A stretch of 64,000 nucleotides of DNA, taken from the NCBI GenBank assembly GCA_933207985.1, contig OW240912.1, positions 197,898,917-197,962,916 on the forward strand, in the 5' to 3' direction. Made by a program: the position numbers and the translations under genes. Source of the DNA: Pelobates cultripes (lineage: Eukaryota > Chordata > Amphibia > Anura > Pelobatidae). Below are positions 32,820 through 44,988 of the stretch, piece by piece (the first letter of the stretch is position 1; the number at the start of each line of letters is the position of its first letter). The notes beneath the pieces were generated by a model. The model was not told the DNA's origin and did no database searches. It worked only from the letters and a program-made list of their open reading frames with translations.

Positions 32820-33780
32820 TTAAGGAGGAGCTGAGAGGGTCAATACATGGAGGGGCTGGGGAGGCATAATAAGGAGATACATGGAGGGGCTGGGGGGGTT
32901 AAGAAAAACATATGGAGGGTCTGGAGATTCAATGAGACACATGTGAGGGCTGAGGGGTTAAGGTGACATATAAAGGAGTTGGCAAGGTTATTGAGACCCA
33001 TGGGGTTTATTAATACACATGGGGGTTAAGGAGGTGCTGGGGGTTTACGAAGACAAATGGAGGGGCTGGGGGGGTTAATGAGACACATGAGGAAGTTAAG
33101 GAGGGGTTGGGGGTTGGGGGGGTTAATGAGACACATGGGGAAGTTAAAGAGGGGCTTGGGGCATTAATGAGACACATGGGGGTTAAGGAGGGGCTGGGGT
33201 TAAGAAGACATATGGAGGGCTGGGGGAGTTGATGAGACACATGCAGAGGCTGGGGGGTAAAGGAGTGTCTCGGGGGTAATGAGACACATGGAGAGTAAAG
33301 GAGGGGCTAGGGGTTAAGGAGAGATATGGCAAGACTGGGGAGGTTAAGGAGGTACATGGAGTGGCTGGTGTGGTTAATGAGACACATGGAGAGGCTGGGG
33401 CATTAGGAAAACCCATGGGGTGGGCTGCGGGGTTAAGGAAATACATGGAGGGGCTGGTGGGTTAAGGAGGGGGTGGGGGGTTAAGGAGACGCATGGAGGG
33501 CCTGGAATGTTTAGTGAGACATGTGGAGAGGTTGGTTTGGGTTAATGAGACACATGGAGGGGCAGGGGGAGAGGCACAGAATGGGTTGAGGGGGGAGGAG
33601 CACACAGAGGGCTTGTGGGGAAGAGGTGCACAGAAGGGCTGGGGGTGAAGAGACCCACAAAGGGGCAGAAGGGAAAAGACACACAGAGGGGCTGAGGTAG
33701 GGGGGAAATAAAAACACAAATGGAGTTGGGGTACAAAGAAACATACAGAGGTGTTAGGGGGACAATTAGACAGAGAAGGG
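32820..33780. repeat. G-rich minisatellite, about 30-bp unit
   Basis: About thirty degenerate units around 'ggggttaaggagacacatggaggggctgg', i.e. ggctggggg + ttaatgagacacatg. The array begins just outside the right end of the hAT element and is distinct from its CA-rich interior. Confidence 0.88.
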
Positions 33781-34302
33781 CTCTAATGTAACATGGTCTT
33801 CTTTACTGTTATATTGCTGACAGAGCAATATAAAGACAAAGAATTACATTGTTATGAAAAAGAAAGAATGAGGTAACACTGACAGAGTTTCAAAGGGCAC
33901 ATAAAGAAGTAATAGAGCAGAATATCAACAGAGATGTACAACACAATACATAATAATGTCAATGAATGTCACATGTCACTGTTTAGGAACAATGTGAACA
34001 TTGTTATAGAAAAACAAGAATTGCCATCAAATACCAAGTGTAGATAAAAAAAAATGGCCAAGAGAAAGGGAAAGGAAGAGCCAAAAAAAGTGAGAGGGAA
34101 AAGAAAAGAAAAAAGTGGGAGGAAGGGAAGGAGAGAAGACCATCTGAACAAGGTAGTACTGAAGGAGAGTCTGGAAGGAAAGTGAGCATACATATCTTTG
34201 CAGAGCAAAGTAGATTAAGATTTTAAACCAATTGGAGTAGTGGGTCAGACTTGTATCATTCGGAGGGTTGTTTGAAACAGAGTCAGCAGACGCATAGGAC
34301 AG

Positions 34303-35021
34303 TAGACATGTGCAATTCATTTTGGTCCGAATTTAAATTCGGACGAATTTCGGCAATTCGGCAATTTGGATGCTTCGGAATGTCCGAATTGCTGAAGTGC
34401 CGAAGTGCCGAATTTCAGAAGTGCCAGACTGAACCACATTTGCAAAGTCCCGAATTTCAGAAGTGCCGAACTGAACCGAATTGCCAAATTTCAGAAGTGC
34501 CGAAGTGCTTCGGATTTCTGAAAAGTGGCAAAACAGGAGAGGGAGGAAAAATTATGGGAATGATGACAGGTATCTAACCCTAGCCCTAATCCTAACCCTA
34601 CCCTAACCCCACCCCTAACCCTTCCCTTAACCCTACTAGGGTTAGTGGTAGGGTTGGGGTTATGGGTTAGAGTTAGGGGTAGGGTTAAGGGTTGGGGTAA
34701 GGGGTAGGGTTAGGATTAGGATTAGGGTTAGGTTAGGGGTAGAGTTAGGGTAAGGGTTAGGGATAGGTTAGGGGTAGGGGTAGGGTTAGAGGTAGTATTA
34801 GGGATAGACTTAGGGAATTGCCAAAGTCCTGAAGTCCCGAAGTGCCGGATTCCCCAATTGCCGAAGTCTCGAATTTCGGAAGTGCCGAACCAAACCGAAG
34901 TAGCGAAGTGCCGAATTGCCAAAGTAATGAATTTGGAATTACTGAACTGAACTGAATTGCCGAAGTCCCAAATTTCGGAAGTGCTGAACCGAACAAAATT
35001 TTTTGCCCATGCACATCCCTA
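34303..35021. mobile_element. 719-bp hAT-type element carrying telomere-like repeats, TSD taggacag
   Basis: Ends TAGACATGTGCA and TGCACATCCCTA, flanked by the perfect duplication taggacag (34295-34302 and 35022-35029). The termini and the 'ccgaattgccgaag', 'aatttcggaag' words make it the same family as 20172-20661, in the opposite orientation. The middle 240 bp are replaced by (CCCTAA)/(TTAGGG)-like arrays. Non-coding. Confidence 0.9.
34574..34815. repeat. Head-to-head degenerate telomere-like repeats
   Basis: 34574-34635 is built from ccctaa/ccctaac variants and 34637-34815 from ttaggg/gttaggg variants; they meet at ccctactaggg (34631-34641). Many units are degenerate (gggtta, ggggta, ggatta). 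It lies wholly inside the hAT element, so it is not a chromosome-fusion scar on present evidence. Confidence 0.85.
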
Positions 35022-38000
35022 TAGGACAGCCACTGTATCAATAAAACCAAAGATAGTACAAGCTCTTAAACTAAGCAAATTACTATAACTCTATCAATAC
35101 AATCCCAGATCATAGGGACCACACTCTGCCTTCAAGACCTCGGCATGAGACTACTGACTGCATTAATGAGATGCAGAAGTATAGTCTTATGGTATTTTAA
35201 AATAGTCACATCAATGAGTGTAGTGAGGACAATGTGAAGGCTTTTCCAAAATGGCTGTATGAGCAAGCACGAACACCAAATATGATATAAGGTGCAGAGC
35301 TTTCAGTTGTATCTCCAACACTCAGGATAGTGATCTGCAGAGAAGGCAGCTAGCCTGCATGGCGTTTTGTACCAGTAAATAAACATATTGTAGCCAGATT
35401 ATTGGAATCTAGTACTTATAGAGAATTGATGGGTAGGCACACAATACCTTAGGCAAAATAGAGCTCCCAGGTCTTATTCCCAATATTGCACAAAATATGG
35501 GAGCAAGGTGTTGTCAGGAGGTGTAACATGGCATGTGGAGGAGGCATTGACTGAGTGCTTAAGGATTCAAAGATAGTTAACGGGTGGGAAGAGGTTGAAA
35601 GATCTGAGAGAGAAGAAACTGAGAATGTTGAATGTTAAGGTTGACAATAATAAAAACGTAACCATCAAAGATAGAGGTTTAGGTATATCAAAATCTGACA
35701 GTGGAAGAATGCTATTATCTCTCAATATACTTCCTAAAAGTAAATGTTACAGGAGGCCCAGGGATGTTGTGTATTCCTGCACAAAGTGGGAGTGAAGAAA
35801 GGATTTTCAGGAATGGGAAACAGTGGAGACAATATAGGAGTAAGGCCAAAGGACTTATTAATCTGGCTCAAAAAGGTTAGCGTGAGAGAAATAGTGGGGT
35901 GGGGAACCGAACCACTAAGGTGTGAGCCCTGGTGGAACCAAGGGAGAGCATACAGAGGAGTGACTGAAAAAACAGCTTCCAAAGTTTATGCGGCAGAGAG
36001 ATAACTTATTCAACTGTGCTCTCGAGAAGAACCACCTTATGGTATTTGTTATGTCTGGATTTTATTGTGCAATCCACCACATTAAAAAGTTCTAAAATGT
36101 TTTTTAAAAAGGCTATGGGGTTCAATATGATGCTCTCATATACCTCCACATACCTAACCAGGTAGCTCTAACCATCATTCTGCAGTTGGAGCATGCCTAC
36201 TAAGTAGTGAGCAGACAGTAGATGCAAACTATTTTATAAAACTAGCGACTGGGCAGCTATTGTTGCTCAGTTTCTAACATTACTGGTGCCCCTTCTATGG
36301 ATATTAGTAGGTTACTAAAACTCACTGTCCAACCCCCTCCACAACCCATGGACAGTGGATGGCTGTTATAAAGTAATGAATGGGAGGACACCCAAGGGCA
36401 CCAGTTGGGTGCTACTAATCTACAAACGGGAGACATCTCACTGTTCCCTCATTCCCTACGCATGGGTAGCCATTATTAATATATGGATCAGGGGACCTCC
36501 CACTCTCCCGTACAGGCAGCGAGTGGGGGATATTTAAGAGGGTTAACATGAAATTGTTCTCCCCTCAAATAATGGTGTTTTCCCCCTATCCTCAATGTAG
36601 CTAAAAGTGCCCAAGCCTTTAGGCACCTCACAATTAAGAAATCCCTACCTATCCCCCTCACCTGAATAATACTGAGGGTCCACAATAACTCTACTACCTA
36701 TAAAAAAATAACATACTGACTACAGACACCCCCCTCCTCACCCTAACCCCGACCTTCCCCACCCCCCCTCTTCTAAAGACCCACACAGGACGATACCCCA
36801 ACCAAAGCAGAAATTATTTCATATAGAGGAGACACTAGGGCCCTGAAGGGAAAACCCACACGGGTTCACACACAACCCATAACTTCCAAGAGACACGACC
36901 CTACTGAAACATGGGTCGAGCAGATGGGATAACCACAACATAGCCTGAGGACAGCAACGAACTACACTCACACCCTCCCGAAATATGAGTCATAAACCTC
37001 TCAACACGGGTACACTGTACCCTAGACACAGGACACCAGAGACACTAAAGGGAGACTCACATAAATCTGCTACAGGCATAAAGCCCAACACTAGATTTAG
37101 GGACCTGAACGTCGCCTAACAATAAAGGTTGCATACGAGGTCTGCGAACCTCAACACAAACATAACGAGACTACCGGCTGCTGTACATGAACCGTATAAA
37201 CCATGTAAACAAAACTCAATTAGTAAAACTAATGGCAGATGGTAAGATGTACATGAAGGTGCTTGTGATCCTGGAAAATAGGGACTTGCAAGTCCGTCAA
37301 CATTGTGGGCCTGCGAGCCCAAACATACATTGTTGTTTTCAAGAGAAAAAAAACAAACAATTATGACTACTCACCTTGGAGACCTGCGAGTCTCCGATCT
37401 CCACGTAAGTAACACAAGAATAAATAAAAATTATATTCATAAAAAAAATAAAAAATAAAAAATAACATACTTAACTTCAGAATTCTTCTTCTAAAACCTA
37501 CTTTTTCAGCACTAAAAAAAGCCAAATATGAATCCATAATGCACAATGCAAATGTTAAAAATCACTTAAGAGTGTGCTCTATTACGGGTTAATAAGTGTA
37601 AAGTGGTTCATAAGAATGCCCTTTTCTGTCTCATCAGACATTTTGCCTTTTAGCTAAAAGCAGCAAATTGAAGTGTTAGTGTAAGACCAACCTACACAGA
37701 ATGTTTTGTGATATTTAAATTTTTGTGATAGTTTTCCATGACAATGCTGTATAGCAGCCTTGGAAATAAAAAGCAGATCTGACCATGATTGCATTAGTTT
37801 ATGAAAATAATGAATGATACCTGGTGGCTTCTATTATGTTCCTCCATTGATGTTGGTTAAATGGGCTTCTATAAAAAATAGTGTCTTTCTCACTATGCCC
37901 TTTTAATTATGTGTCTATCCCCATGCCCCATAACAATGAACGTCAATTCTGTCACCTTCTCCATTGTGTCACATCATATGTATCTCATCCCATGCCCTAA

Positions 38001-38525
38001 TTCATAGCATCTTACTCAGATGCCTTCCTAGTTCACCCCCACACATCACCTTACTTAAATTACTGTAATATGGTTTTATGGTTTTAGCACAGCAAATACC
38101 TCTTTCAAGATCTTTTCAGTGCTCTGTGTGTATGTGACGGAAAGATAATAATTTAAGGTACACTACTCTATAACACAGGAAAAGCACAGTGGACACCTGA
38201 CTTGAAAGTTCTTCATCTATGTTCGGCTATGCAACACTCCACTGGTGTGGCTAGTGCAAGGAGAAGTCACTGAAGAATTCTGAAGTGTACTGTGTTTACG
38301 TCTAAGTAAACTTGTGCATTCACATTTGGATGAACTGTGATCTGGGTGAAAATGTTATTGATTTAGAACACGGGAAGATCTAAGTTAAGAAAAACCCTGT
38401 TTATATTTTTTAGTTCGTTCAGCAGTTCAATGTTTCAATTTGGTTTCCTTATGTGGGATTCCCATATTTAAGGATACCAAATTAGAGATCTGTTTAGTAG
38501 ATAGCTCCCTTATGGGTATTCTTAT
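35022..38525. other. Non-coding DNA, no feature recognised
   Basis: 3.5 kb without conserved reading frames or terminal repeats that I can identify. 36700-36790 is pyrimidine-rich. Short A-rich runs at about 37345 and 37440-37465 may mark retroposon tails. Could be host intergenic sequence plus decayed repeats. Confidence 0.45.
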
Positions 38526-38526
38526 G

Positions 38527-38620
38527 TAGAAAGGCCATTAGGCCTGAATTTGTGGGAGGAGTAAGTCCCCTACTTAAACTCCTAGCCCCTACTCACCCCT
38601 GACGTCCAAGTTCAAGTGTT
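38527..38620 (+). repeat. Ngaro split direct repeat A1
   Basis: Starts tagaaagg and contains cattaggcctgaatttgtgg and 'ctgacgtccaagttcaagtg'; repeated at 45723-45816 with about five differences. Confidence 0.9.
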
Positions 38621-39311
38621 GCCACTCAACGTCTGGTTTCACTGACTTCCGGTTTCACTGACTTCCGGTCCGGGCGTTCTATCCAGCTGCAGTCTCCGGC
38701 AGAATCCTCCGTCCGGTGCGGCGATCGGGCTTCCTAAACAGCCAACCGTGAGTCATACTTACCCCTCATTCTGGTCTCCTCCACGCCGCTCGGGGGTCTT
38801 ACCAGGGGGCCGGAACGCACATGGGATCACGGTAACTTTAAATGGAGACCACCATGGTTTCCACGCTAAGGCACCTCGGGGATCGGTTGGTACAACCTTT
38901 CATCGGTACTCCCCACACGAATTAGTAAGATTCGAGGTATGTAAATACCCTGTCTCTTATACTACATACCGGCTTCATTTAAACGTTACACTTGTTGCCT
39001 AGGTAACTGATTGTTTATGTGAAACTGCATTAGGATAGTGTCTGTTGGTATATCAGAGTCCATGCTATGCTTATTAACAGTATGTGTAAAGGATGCATTC
39101 TCAGTTTCTACACATTTCTAATAGATATTACGGAAAATGCTTCTATCTGTTAAAAAACTTTCACACATGCTTTCCATTGCGGCTTGTGTCAGTTTTCATT
39201 TGCCAGTCAGTGGGCTGTTATCGCCACCTTGTGGTTCACGTTATTGGTTGATTCCTTTCTTTATGTTTAATAAAGGTTTATGTAGCTTGCCCAATCTAAA
39301 GAAATTAGCTG

Positions 39312-39960
39312 TTAACCAAGAGATACTTATGACAATATTGTACCATTTCTTTATGTACAGATGTTAATCTTAGCTCTGTTAAAATTTCTTTGGTCTCCAC
39401 AGATCATCTATCTTGTCGGATATTACAGCTAAATTGCCAAATCCTGCTTCTTGTCTTACAAACCAGATCGTTCATTTTGTTGCATAGTACAGCCAAATTG
39501 CCAAGTCCTGGTTCTTGTCTTACAAACCAGGTATGGTATTTATTTCCTTCAGTTTCTGTATTTTCAAGGCCTGAGGCAGCCTTCACTCTAAACTTGTCAC
39601 TCTGTCAGGAGCTCACGTTGCGCTCATACGTCACGTTCACACACATCAACATCTGTCTCAGCTGTTAACCAAGAGATACTAATTACACAATATTATACCA
39701 TTTCTTTACGTACAGATGTTAATCTTAGCTCTGTTAAATTTCTTTGGTCTCCACAGATCGCCCATTTGTCGTTTATTACAGCAAAATTGTCAAGTCCTGG
39801 TTCTTGTCTTACAAACCAGGTATTGTTTTTATTTACTTCAGTTTCTGTATTTTCAAGGCCTCAGACAGCCTTCACTCTAAACTTGTCACTCTGTCAGGAG
39901 CTCACATTGCGCTCATACGTCACGCTCACACAGATCAACATCTGTCTCAAACCCCTAGGT
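39312..39960 (+). repeat. Tandem duplication (about 355 bp) in the Ngaro leader
   Basis: 39309-39663 and 39664-39955 are near-identical: both contain gttaaccaagagatact, 'gtacagatgttaatcttagc', 'tttggtctccacagat', 'gtcttacaaaccag' and 'cactctgtcaggagctcac'. Within each copy the 'ttacagc.aaattg.caa.tcctg' phrase also recurs. The region precedes the first ORF and is non-coding. Confidence 0.85.
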
Positions 39961-40524
39961 TCTTCTACGATATCTCCAACTACCGTGCCTCTCTACTTAA
40001 ATACTCAAAGGTTCAAGCCCCAGGGTATAATCACTATCAAGGTTAGTATCCACCAATTACATAATTTTCTAAGTATCCCATAGAAGGTGCGTGAACTGGC
40101 TTACAGGGTCTGGGCTCCGGACCTAGCTTAACGAGGTTTTTTCATGTCCCACAAAGCCATCTCCCACCTCAACACGGAGGTACGGCCCCACGTCCAAATC
40201 ATAGGTAAGCGCCTCATTCGCCCTTCTACAGGGCCGTAATCAGGGCCTCACTTTCCATGGCCACACGTTTTGAACCTCTTAAATGTCATCGAGAGGCCAA
40301 CAACCCACCACCACATCTGTTTCAACGTACTTACCTCGGCCAAATCATAGATAGAGCCTCTCACCGCCACTTGGCACTAGTAGGGCCTCATCTGTCACTA
40401 GTCACAGTTTTTCGCTTCGGGAATAGCCTTACAGTCCAATTCACCCCTCCTTTCCCCCCGCCCCCCCCCCCATTTCATTTTCTCATACGCCCCTACTAAA
40501 TCCAATTCATTAATTAGTTTCTAG

Positions 40525-41715
40525 AATGTCTCCAGACCGACTCCCATTGACGAGTTGCCTACCAATGAGATTCCGTTTAATCCTATCAGACCCGAGTCTC
40601 CAGGCGAATCTCTCACCCCCTCTACTCCTATGTCCTTGAGAGCATGGACTATTCCAAAAATTACGGCCGAACTTAGGCTTAGGGGCATCCCCTTTCCTGC
40701 TACAGCTCTTAAGGTGGAACTCTACAGACTTTTGACCAACCAGGCCCCTGAGCCTAGGCCAGACACTAGCTTTCAAGGTCAACCATATGGCTCTGGCTCA
40801 GCCACCCAGGACACCCTTGCGGCAATCCTGGCCAACCTGCAGACCTTGAACAGCAGGTTAAGCAAGGTGGAGAGTGCCATCGCCTCTCTAGGTAACCTTC
40901 CTGAACTCTCAACCCTCACCCCGGCAGTACCTATGGCACCAACATCCGCCCCTATACTTCCCCCTTCAGCTCCTGCCTCAGGTACGTCTCCTTTTGTGTC
41001 ACCAGCTCACTCCGTCCCAGACGCCATTAGGAAAGAAATCCTGGATGGGAAATATGTGTGTCTGGTGTCATTGCTTATAGCTTCCCAAGACGTGCTGGAG
41101 AACAGGGCTTATAACTTTGGGGATATTTCGGTGGTTCTTAAAACCAGAGACCCTAGGCTCAACAAAAAATTATCTATTCCCAATTTCGTTTTGGCTTTCG
41201 GGATATACCGTGATGTCATCTGCTCGGTATAAGAGAGGAACTGGACCTCTATCTCCATAAAGTGGTGAATATGGGCGTCAAGTACGGGGGCTCATCTTTT
41301 TATGACTATCATAAATCGATATCAGCGAAAGCAGCGACAAATCTGAAACAATTTAACATAAGAATTAACTGGTGTCAGATGGATACAGAATTATTCTGTC
41401 GCCACTTCGCTGGTCTGAGGCCCCCGTCTTGTGCCATATGTAATTCTTCAACTCACTTGGCTGATTTGTGCCCTTCTGTGGCTGATCCATCCACCCCTAC
41501 TCCCACCCCTCAATCCACTTCCACTCCTCATAAAACATGAGGGTGGTCAGCGGGATAAACTGGGTAGGCCCATCTCCTTTCTAGGGAAAGCTCAGGTGTG
41601 CAACAATTTCAATGCAGGCTCCTGCAGCTTCAGCGCCTGTAGATTGTTGCACATCTGCTCTATCTGCTTCAGGGCACACACTAAGACCATGTGTTGTCCC
41701 CTAGCAAGTGACTAA
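40525..41715 (+). pseudogene. Ngaro gag-like ORF with SAP-like domain and zinc motifs
   Basis: The main open frame (about 40525-41234) encodes a protein whose early part reads MSLRAWTIPKITAELRLRGI followed by PFPATALKVELYRLL, a SAP-type helix-turn-helix pattern, then a coiled stretch (ILANLQTLNSRLSKVESAIA), a Pro/Ser linker and YVCLVSLLIASQDVLE. After a frameshift it continues as FYDYHKSISAKAATNLKQFN and CAICNSSTHLADLCPS (41430-41480), and after another as VCNNFNAGSCSFSACRLLHI then CSICFRAH, a Cys/His-rich knuckle. No in-frame ATG opens the main frame; the ATG at 40526 is one base out of frame. Family function: capsid/nucleocapsid. Broken in this copy. Confidence 0.75.
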
Positions 41716-41719
41716 CCGA

Positions 41720-42440
41720 CATTAATATCGACAACCTGTTTTTTTACTTGAAAACTCATCCAAGTAGACATCGAGTGGAATATTTGTTAACAGGGTTCAC
41801 CCAGGGCTTTCTCACGGGTCTCGTAGCCATTCCCTCAGGCACGCTGGAATGCCCCAATCTCCTATCAGCCTGCCTAGACCCAGAGGCCACGGACGCTCTC
41901 CTTTCCACAGAAATAGCACAAGGTTTCATGATCGGCCCCTTCACCTCCTCACCGTTTTCCTCCTGGCGCACTAATCCCATTGGCATAGCTGTGCACAAAT
42001 ACTCGAATAAAAAATGCATGATTATCGTTTTATCGGCACCGCACTCTTCTTTTGTTCCCAGCATTAACGCACTCATTCCCGCAGACGAATTCTCACTACA
42101 GTACGTAAAAATTGACGACACTATACAAACCATCATTTCCACTGGTAGCAACGCTTGGCTTAGCGAAACAGACATAACCAATGCATTCAAATTACTGCCC
42201 ATGCACCCATCACTTTGGCACTTGCACGGTGTTTAATGGCGAAACAGGTACTATTTTCCACGCAACTCACTTTCGGGTTCAGAAGCAGCCCTAAACTGTT
42301 TGATATTTTCGCAGAAACTCTATGCTGGCTGCTTCTGAACATTCTCAGGTGTCACGTCATCATTCATTATTTGGATGACTTCCTCATAATAGAACCGAGC
42401 GCACGCACACCCACCGATATCCTCAACACCTCAGCACTTT
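41720..42440 (+). pseudogene. Ngaro reverse transcriptase (degenerate)
   Basis: 41748-42236 encodes LLTGFTQGFLTGLVAIPSGT, NPIGIAVHKYSNKKCMIIVL then SAPHSSFVPSINALIPADEF and TDITNAFKLLPMHPSLWHLH, matching RT motifs 1 to 3 of Ngaro-type RTs (the usual 'RLIVDLSAPH' is CMIIVLSAPH here, so the motif has decayed). After a frameshift, LTFGFRSSPKLFDIFAETLC and the catalytic YLDDFL box follow at 42260-42400. At about 42450 the sequence jumps to the recombinase N-terminus, so RNase H is missing. Confidence 0.85.
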
Positions 42441-42686
42441 TCTCCACTTTTTTCTACCCAAACTATGGTGGCTTTTGCCTCCTTTTGCCACTTACATTTA
42501 AAACTTTCCCACAATACAATTAAACTATACCTCACGAGGGTGCAGCATCATAGCCTCACAAATTTCCCTAACAACACCCCCTTTTTGTCATCATACCCCA
42601 TCAAGAAAATCTTAAAGGGTATCTCTAAAGTTTCGGTTCCACTTATCACCACCAGACTACCGATAGATGGGCCTATCTTTAGATTA

Positions 42687-44988
42687 TAAAAACAATAATA
42701 AAAGGCTGCGCCAATAAGAGAGTAAAAATAGAGTGACTAAGAAAAAATGTCCAACGTAATAGATAAAAATAAAAAATAAAAGTTCAACTTAAGTGTCCTT
42801 GCGGATAGTCTTTATAGTAAGTGTTGCAGCAGTGAAGTCTTCATAAGCTGTATAGGTTCCACTCATATAAAAGACAAAAGGGGAGAGAGAAGGGCGACCA
42901 GTAGTGCAGTATTGTATAATTCCAAAAGTGACGTATGGAAAGATAATATTAAACAACTCACATTTAATAGAGCTTATGTCCAGCTCTAGGATAGAAGCGC
43001 ATACAGCGGTATAATCCCCGCTTGTGGGATATGCTGTGGGTTTCTCTCCGTCAGTGGTGTCCAATTCTCAAAAAAGGAAAAAGAGAGACAACCGATAGTG
43101 CTCACTATTTAAGTAGTCTTAATATAAGTAGATGAAAACGTACTTACAAATGAGGATCAGACCAACTGCTCTTGTGTATCAGCATAGGTGGATTGATCCC
43201 CACCTTTAGGATTTCTTGGAGTGCAGGAGACTTCCGAAGTCAGTGTTGGTATATAGTAGTAAAATGCTAAAAATATACTAAAATATACTAAAAAGCCAGG
43301 TATAAAAAGAGTAATGTGTATATAAAACTATAAAAAAGAGAATAGTTGGCACAAATAAATTACCAAAAATTGCTTTAATATTACAATACACAGTATAAAA
43401 TATCCATAACGCGTTTCGTCAACAGACTTTATCAAATGGAATAGCAAACATTACCTGGCTAGTTGTATTATTTTATGCATTTTATTTATTTTATTTATAT
43501 TTCATATACATGTGCCCCTTTAGTATATGGCCCCACCAATTATATGTCCCTTTTAATTTTGCCATCTCTTTTTTACATAGAGCTCCCTTTTTGGGAACTT
43601 TTGTTTTCATGTCCCTTTAATTTGATCGAGCTTATCTTCAGCCGACTACATTTCCCACTAAGCATAGCGGCATTTTGTCCGAATACCGGAAGTGCCGTAA
43701 GTCACGTGCTTTATTTCATTTGCTGAATTTAAGCTTTTAATACTTTCATTTCTACTAGCAGAGTGTCTAATGTATTTTAGTTTTTGCCCTCTTTGTGGGC
43801 TTTTGCTTCTATGTCCCCCAATATTTGGCAGCACCTATATTACACTCCTAGCCGCCATTCGCGGCTTACCAACTACATCTCCCATAAAGCATAGCGGCAT
43901 ATAGTCCGAAAACCGAAAGTGCCGCGCGTCACGTGCGCATTTTTAATCATTTAATTTATGCTTTTAAAACCTTCGTTTTGGTCATCAAAGTCAATTATGA
44001 GTGTTCTTAGACCCTATACTTTGGTTTTATTGCTGTATTTTAAAGTTTTTATACTGCCAAATGTAACTTAAGTTTGATTGGATGGACCATTTTTGGCGCC
44101 AAATTTAAACTCCTATATAACACAACTAGCCAGGTAATGTTTGCTATTCCATTTGATAAAGTCTGTTGACGAAACGCGTTATGGATATTTTATACTGTGT
44201 ATTGTAATATTAAAGCTATTTTTGGTAATTTATTTGTGCCAACTATTCTTTTTTATAGTTTTATATACACATTACTCTTTTTATACCTGGCTTTTTAGTA
44301 TATTTTAGTATATTTTTAGCATTTTACTACTATATACCAACACTGACTTCGGAAGTCTCCTGCACTCAAAGAAATCCTAAAGGTGGGGATCAATCCACCT
44401 ATGCTGATACACAAGAGCAGTTGGTCTGCTCCTCATTTGTAAGTACGTTTTCATCTACTTATATTAAGACTACTTAAATAGTGAGCACTATCGGTTGTCT
44501 CTCTTTTTCCTTGTTTGAGAATTGGACACCACTGACGGAGAGAAACCCACAGCATATCCCACAAGTGGGGATTATACCGCTGTATGCGCTTCTATCCTAG
44601 AGCTGGACATAAGCTCTATTAAATGTGAGTTGTTTAATATTATCTTTCCATACGTCACTTTTGGAATTATACAATACTGCACTACTGGTCGTCCCTCTCT
44701 CTCCCCTTTTGTCTTTTATATGAGTGGAACCTATACAGCTTATGAAGACTTCACTGCTGCAACACTTACTATAAAGACTATCCGCAAGGACACTTAAGTT
44801 GAACTTTTATTTTTTATTTTTATCTATTACGTTGGACATTTTTTCTTAGTCACTCTATTTTTACTCTCTTATTGGCGCAGCCTTTTATTATTGTTTTTAC
44901 TGTCTTGTTTTAAAAGGGCTTGGAGGGTTTCCCTTTTTAAGGTTGCTGCCTGTTTATTAATTAGCGCTGTCTCTCCTTTCCATATACT
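42687..44988 (+). mobile_element. Fold-back retroelement, probably Penelope-like, 15-bp TSD
   Basis: Inserted between two copies of cctatctttagatta (42672-42686 and 44989-45003). It consists of an inverted arm (42687-43466, 780 bp), a 654-bp spacer, a direct arm (44121-44899) nearly identical to the inverted one, and an 89-bp single tail (44900-44988). The spacer holds two tandem units of about 240 bp around 'gcatagcggcat..tgtccga.a.ccg.aagtgccg'. An inverted duplicated 5' segment plus a 10-20 bp target duplication is typical of Penelope-like elements, whose terminal repeats often lie in inverted orientation. No RT or GIY-YIG endonuclease is present, so the class call is inference. Confidence 0.6.
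44148..44182 (+). ncRNA. Hammerhead-ribozyme-like motif (degenerate) in the direct arm
   Basis: The arm reads ttgataaa-gtc-tgtt-gac-gaaacgcg, which resembles the hammerhead core CUGAUGA-stem II-GAAA with a 3-bp stem II and tetraloop. Two core positions differ (C to U in the first, G to A in the sixth). The inverse copy is at about 43405-43439. Penelope-like elements carry hammerhead motifs in their terminal repeats, which is why this is listed; activity is doubtful, and stems I and III are not convincing by eye. Confidence 0.3.

Noticed and set aside
34574..34815. True chromosome end or fusion point
   Set aside because: The repeats are degenerate and wholly enclosed by a hAT element with an intact 8-bp duplication, so the simpler reading is an interstitial array within a transposon.
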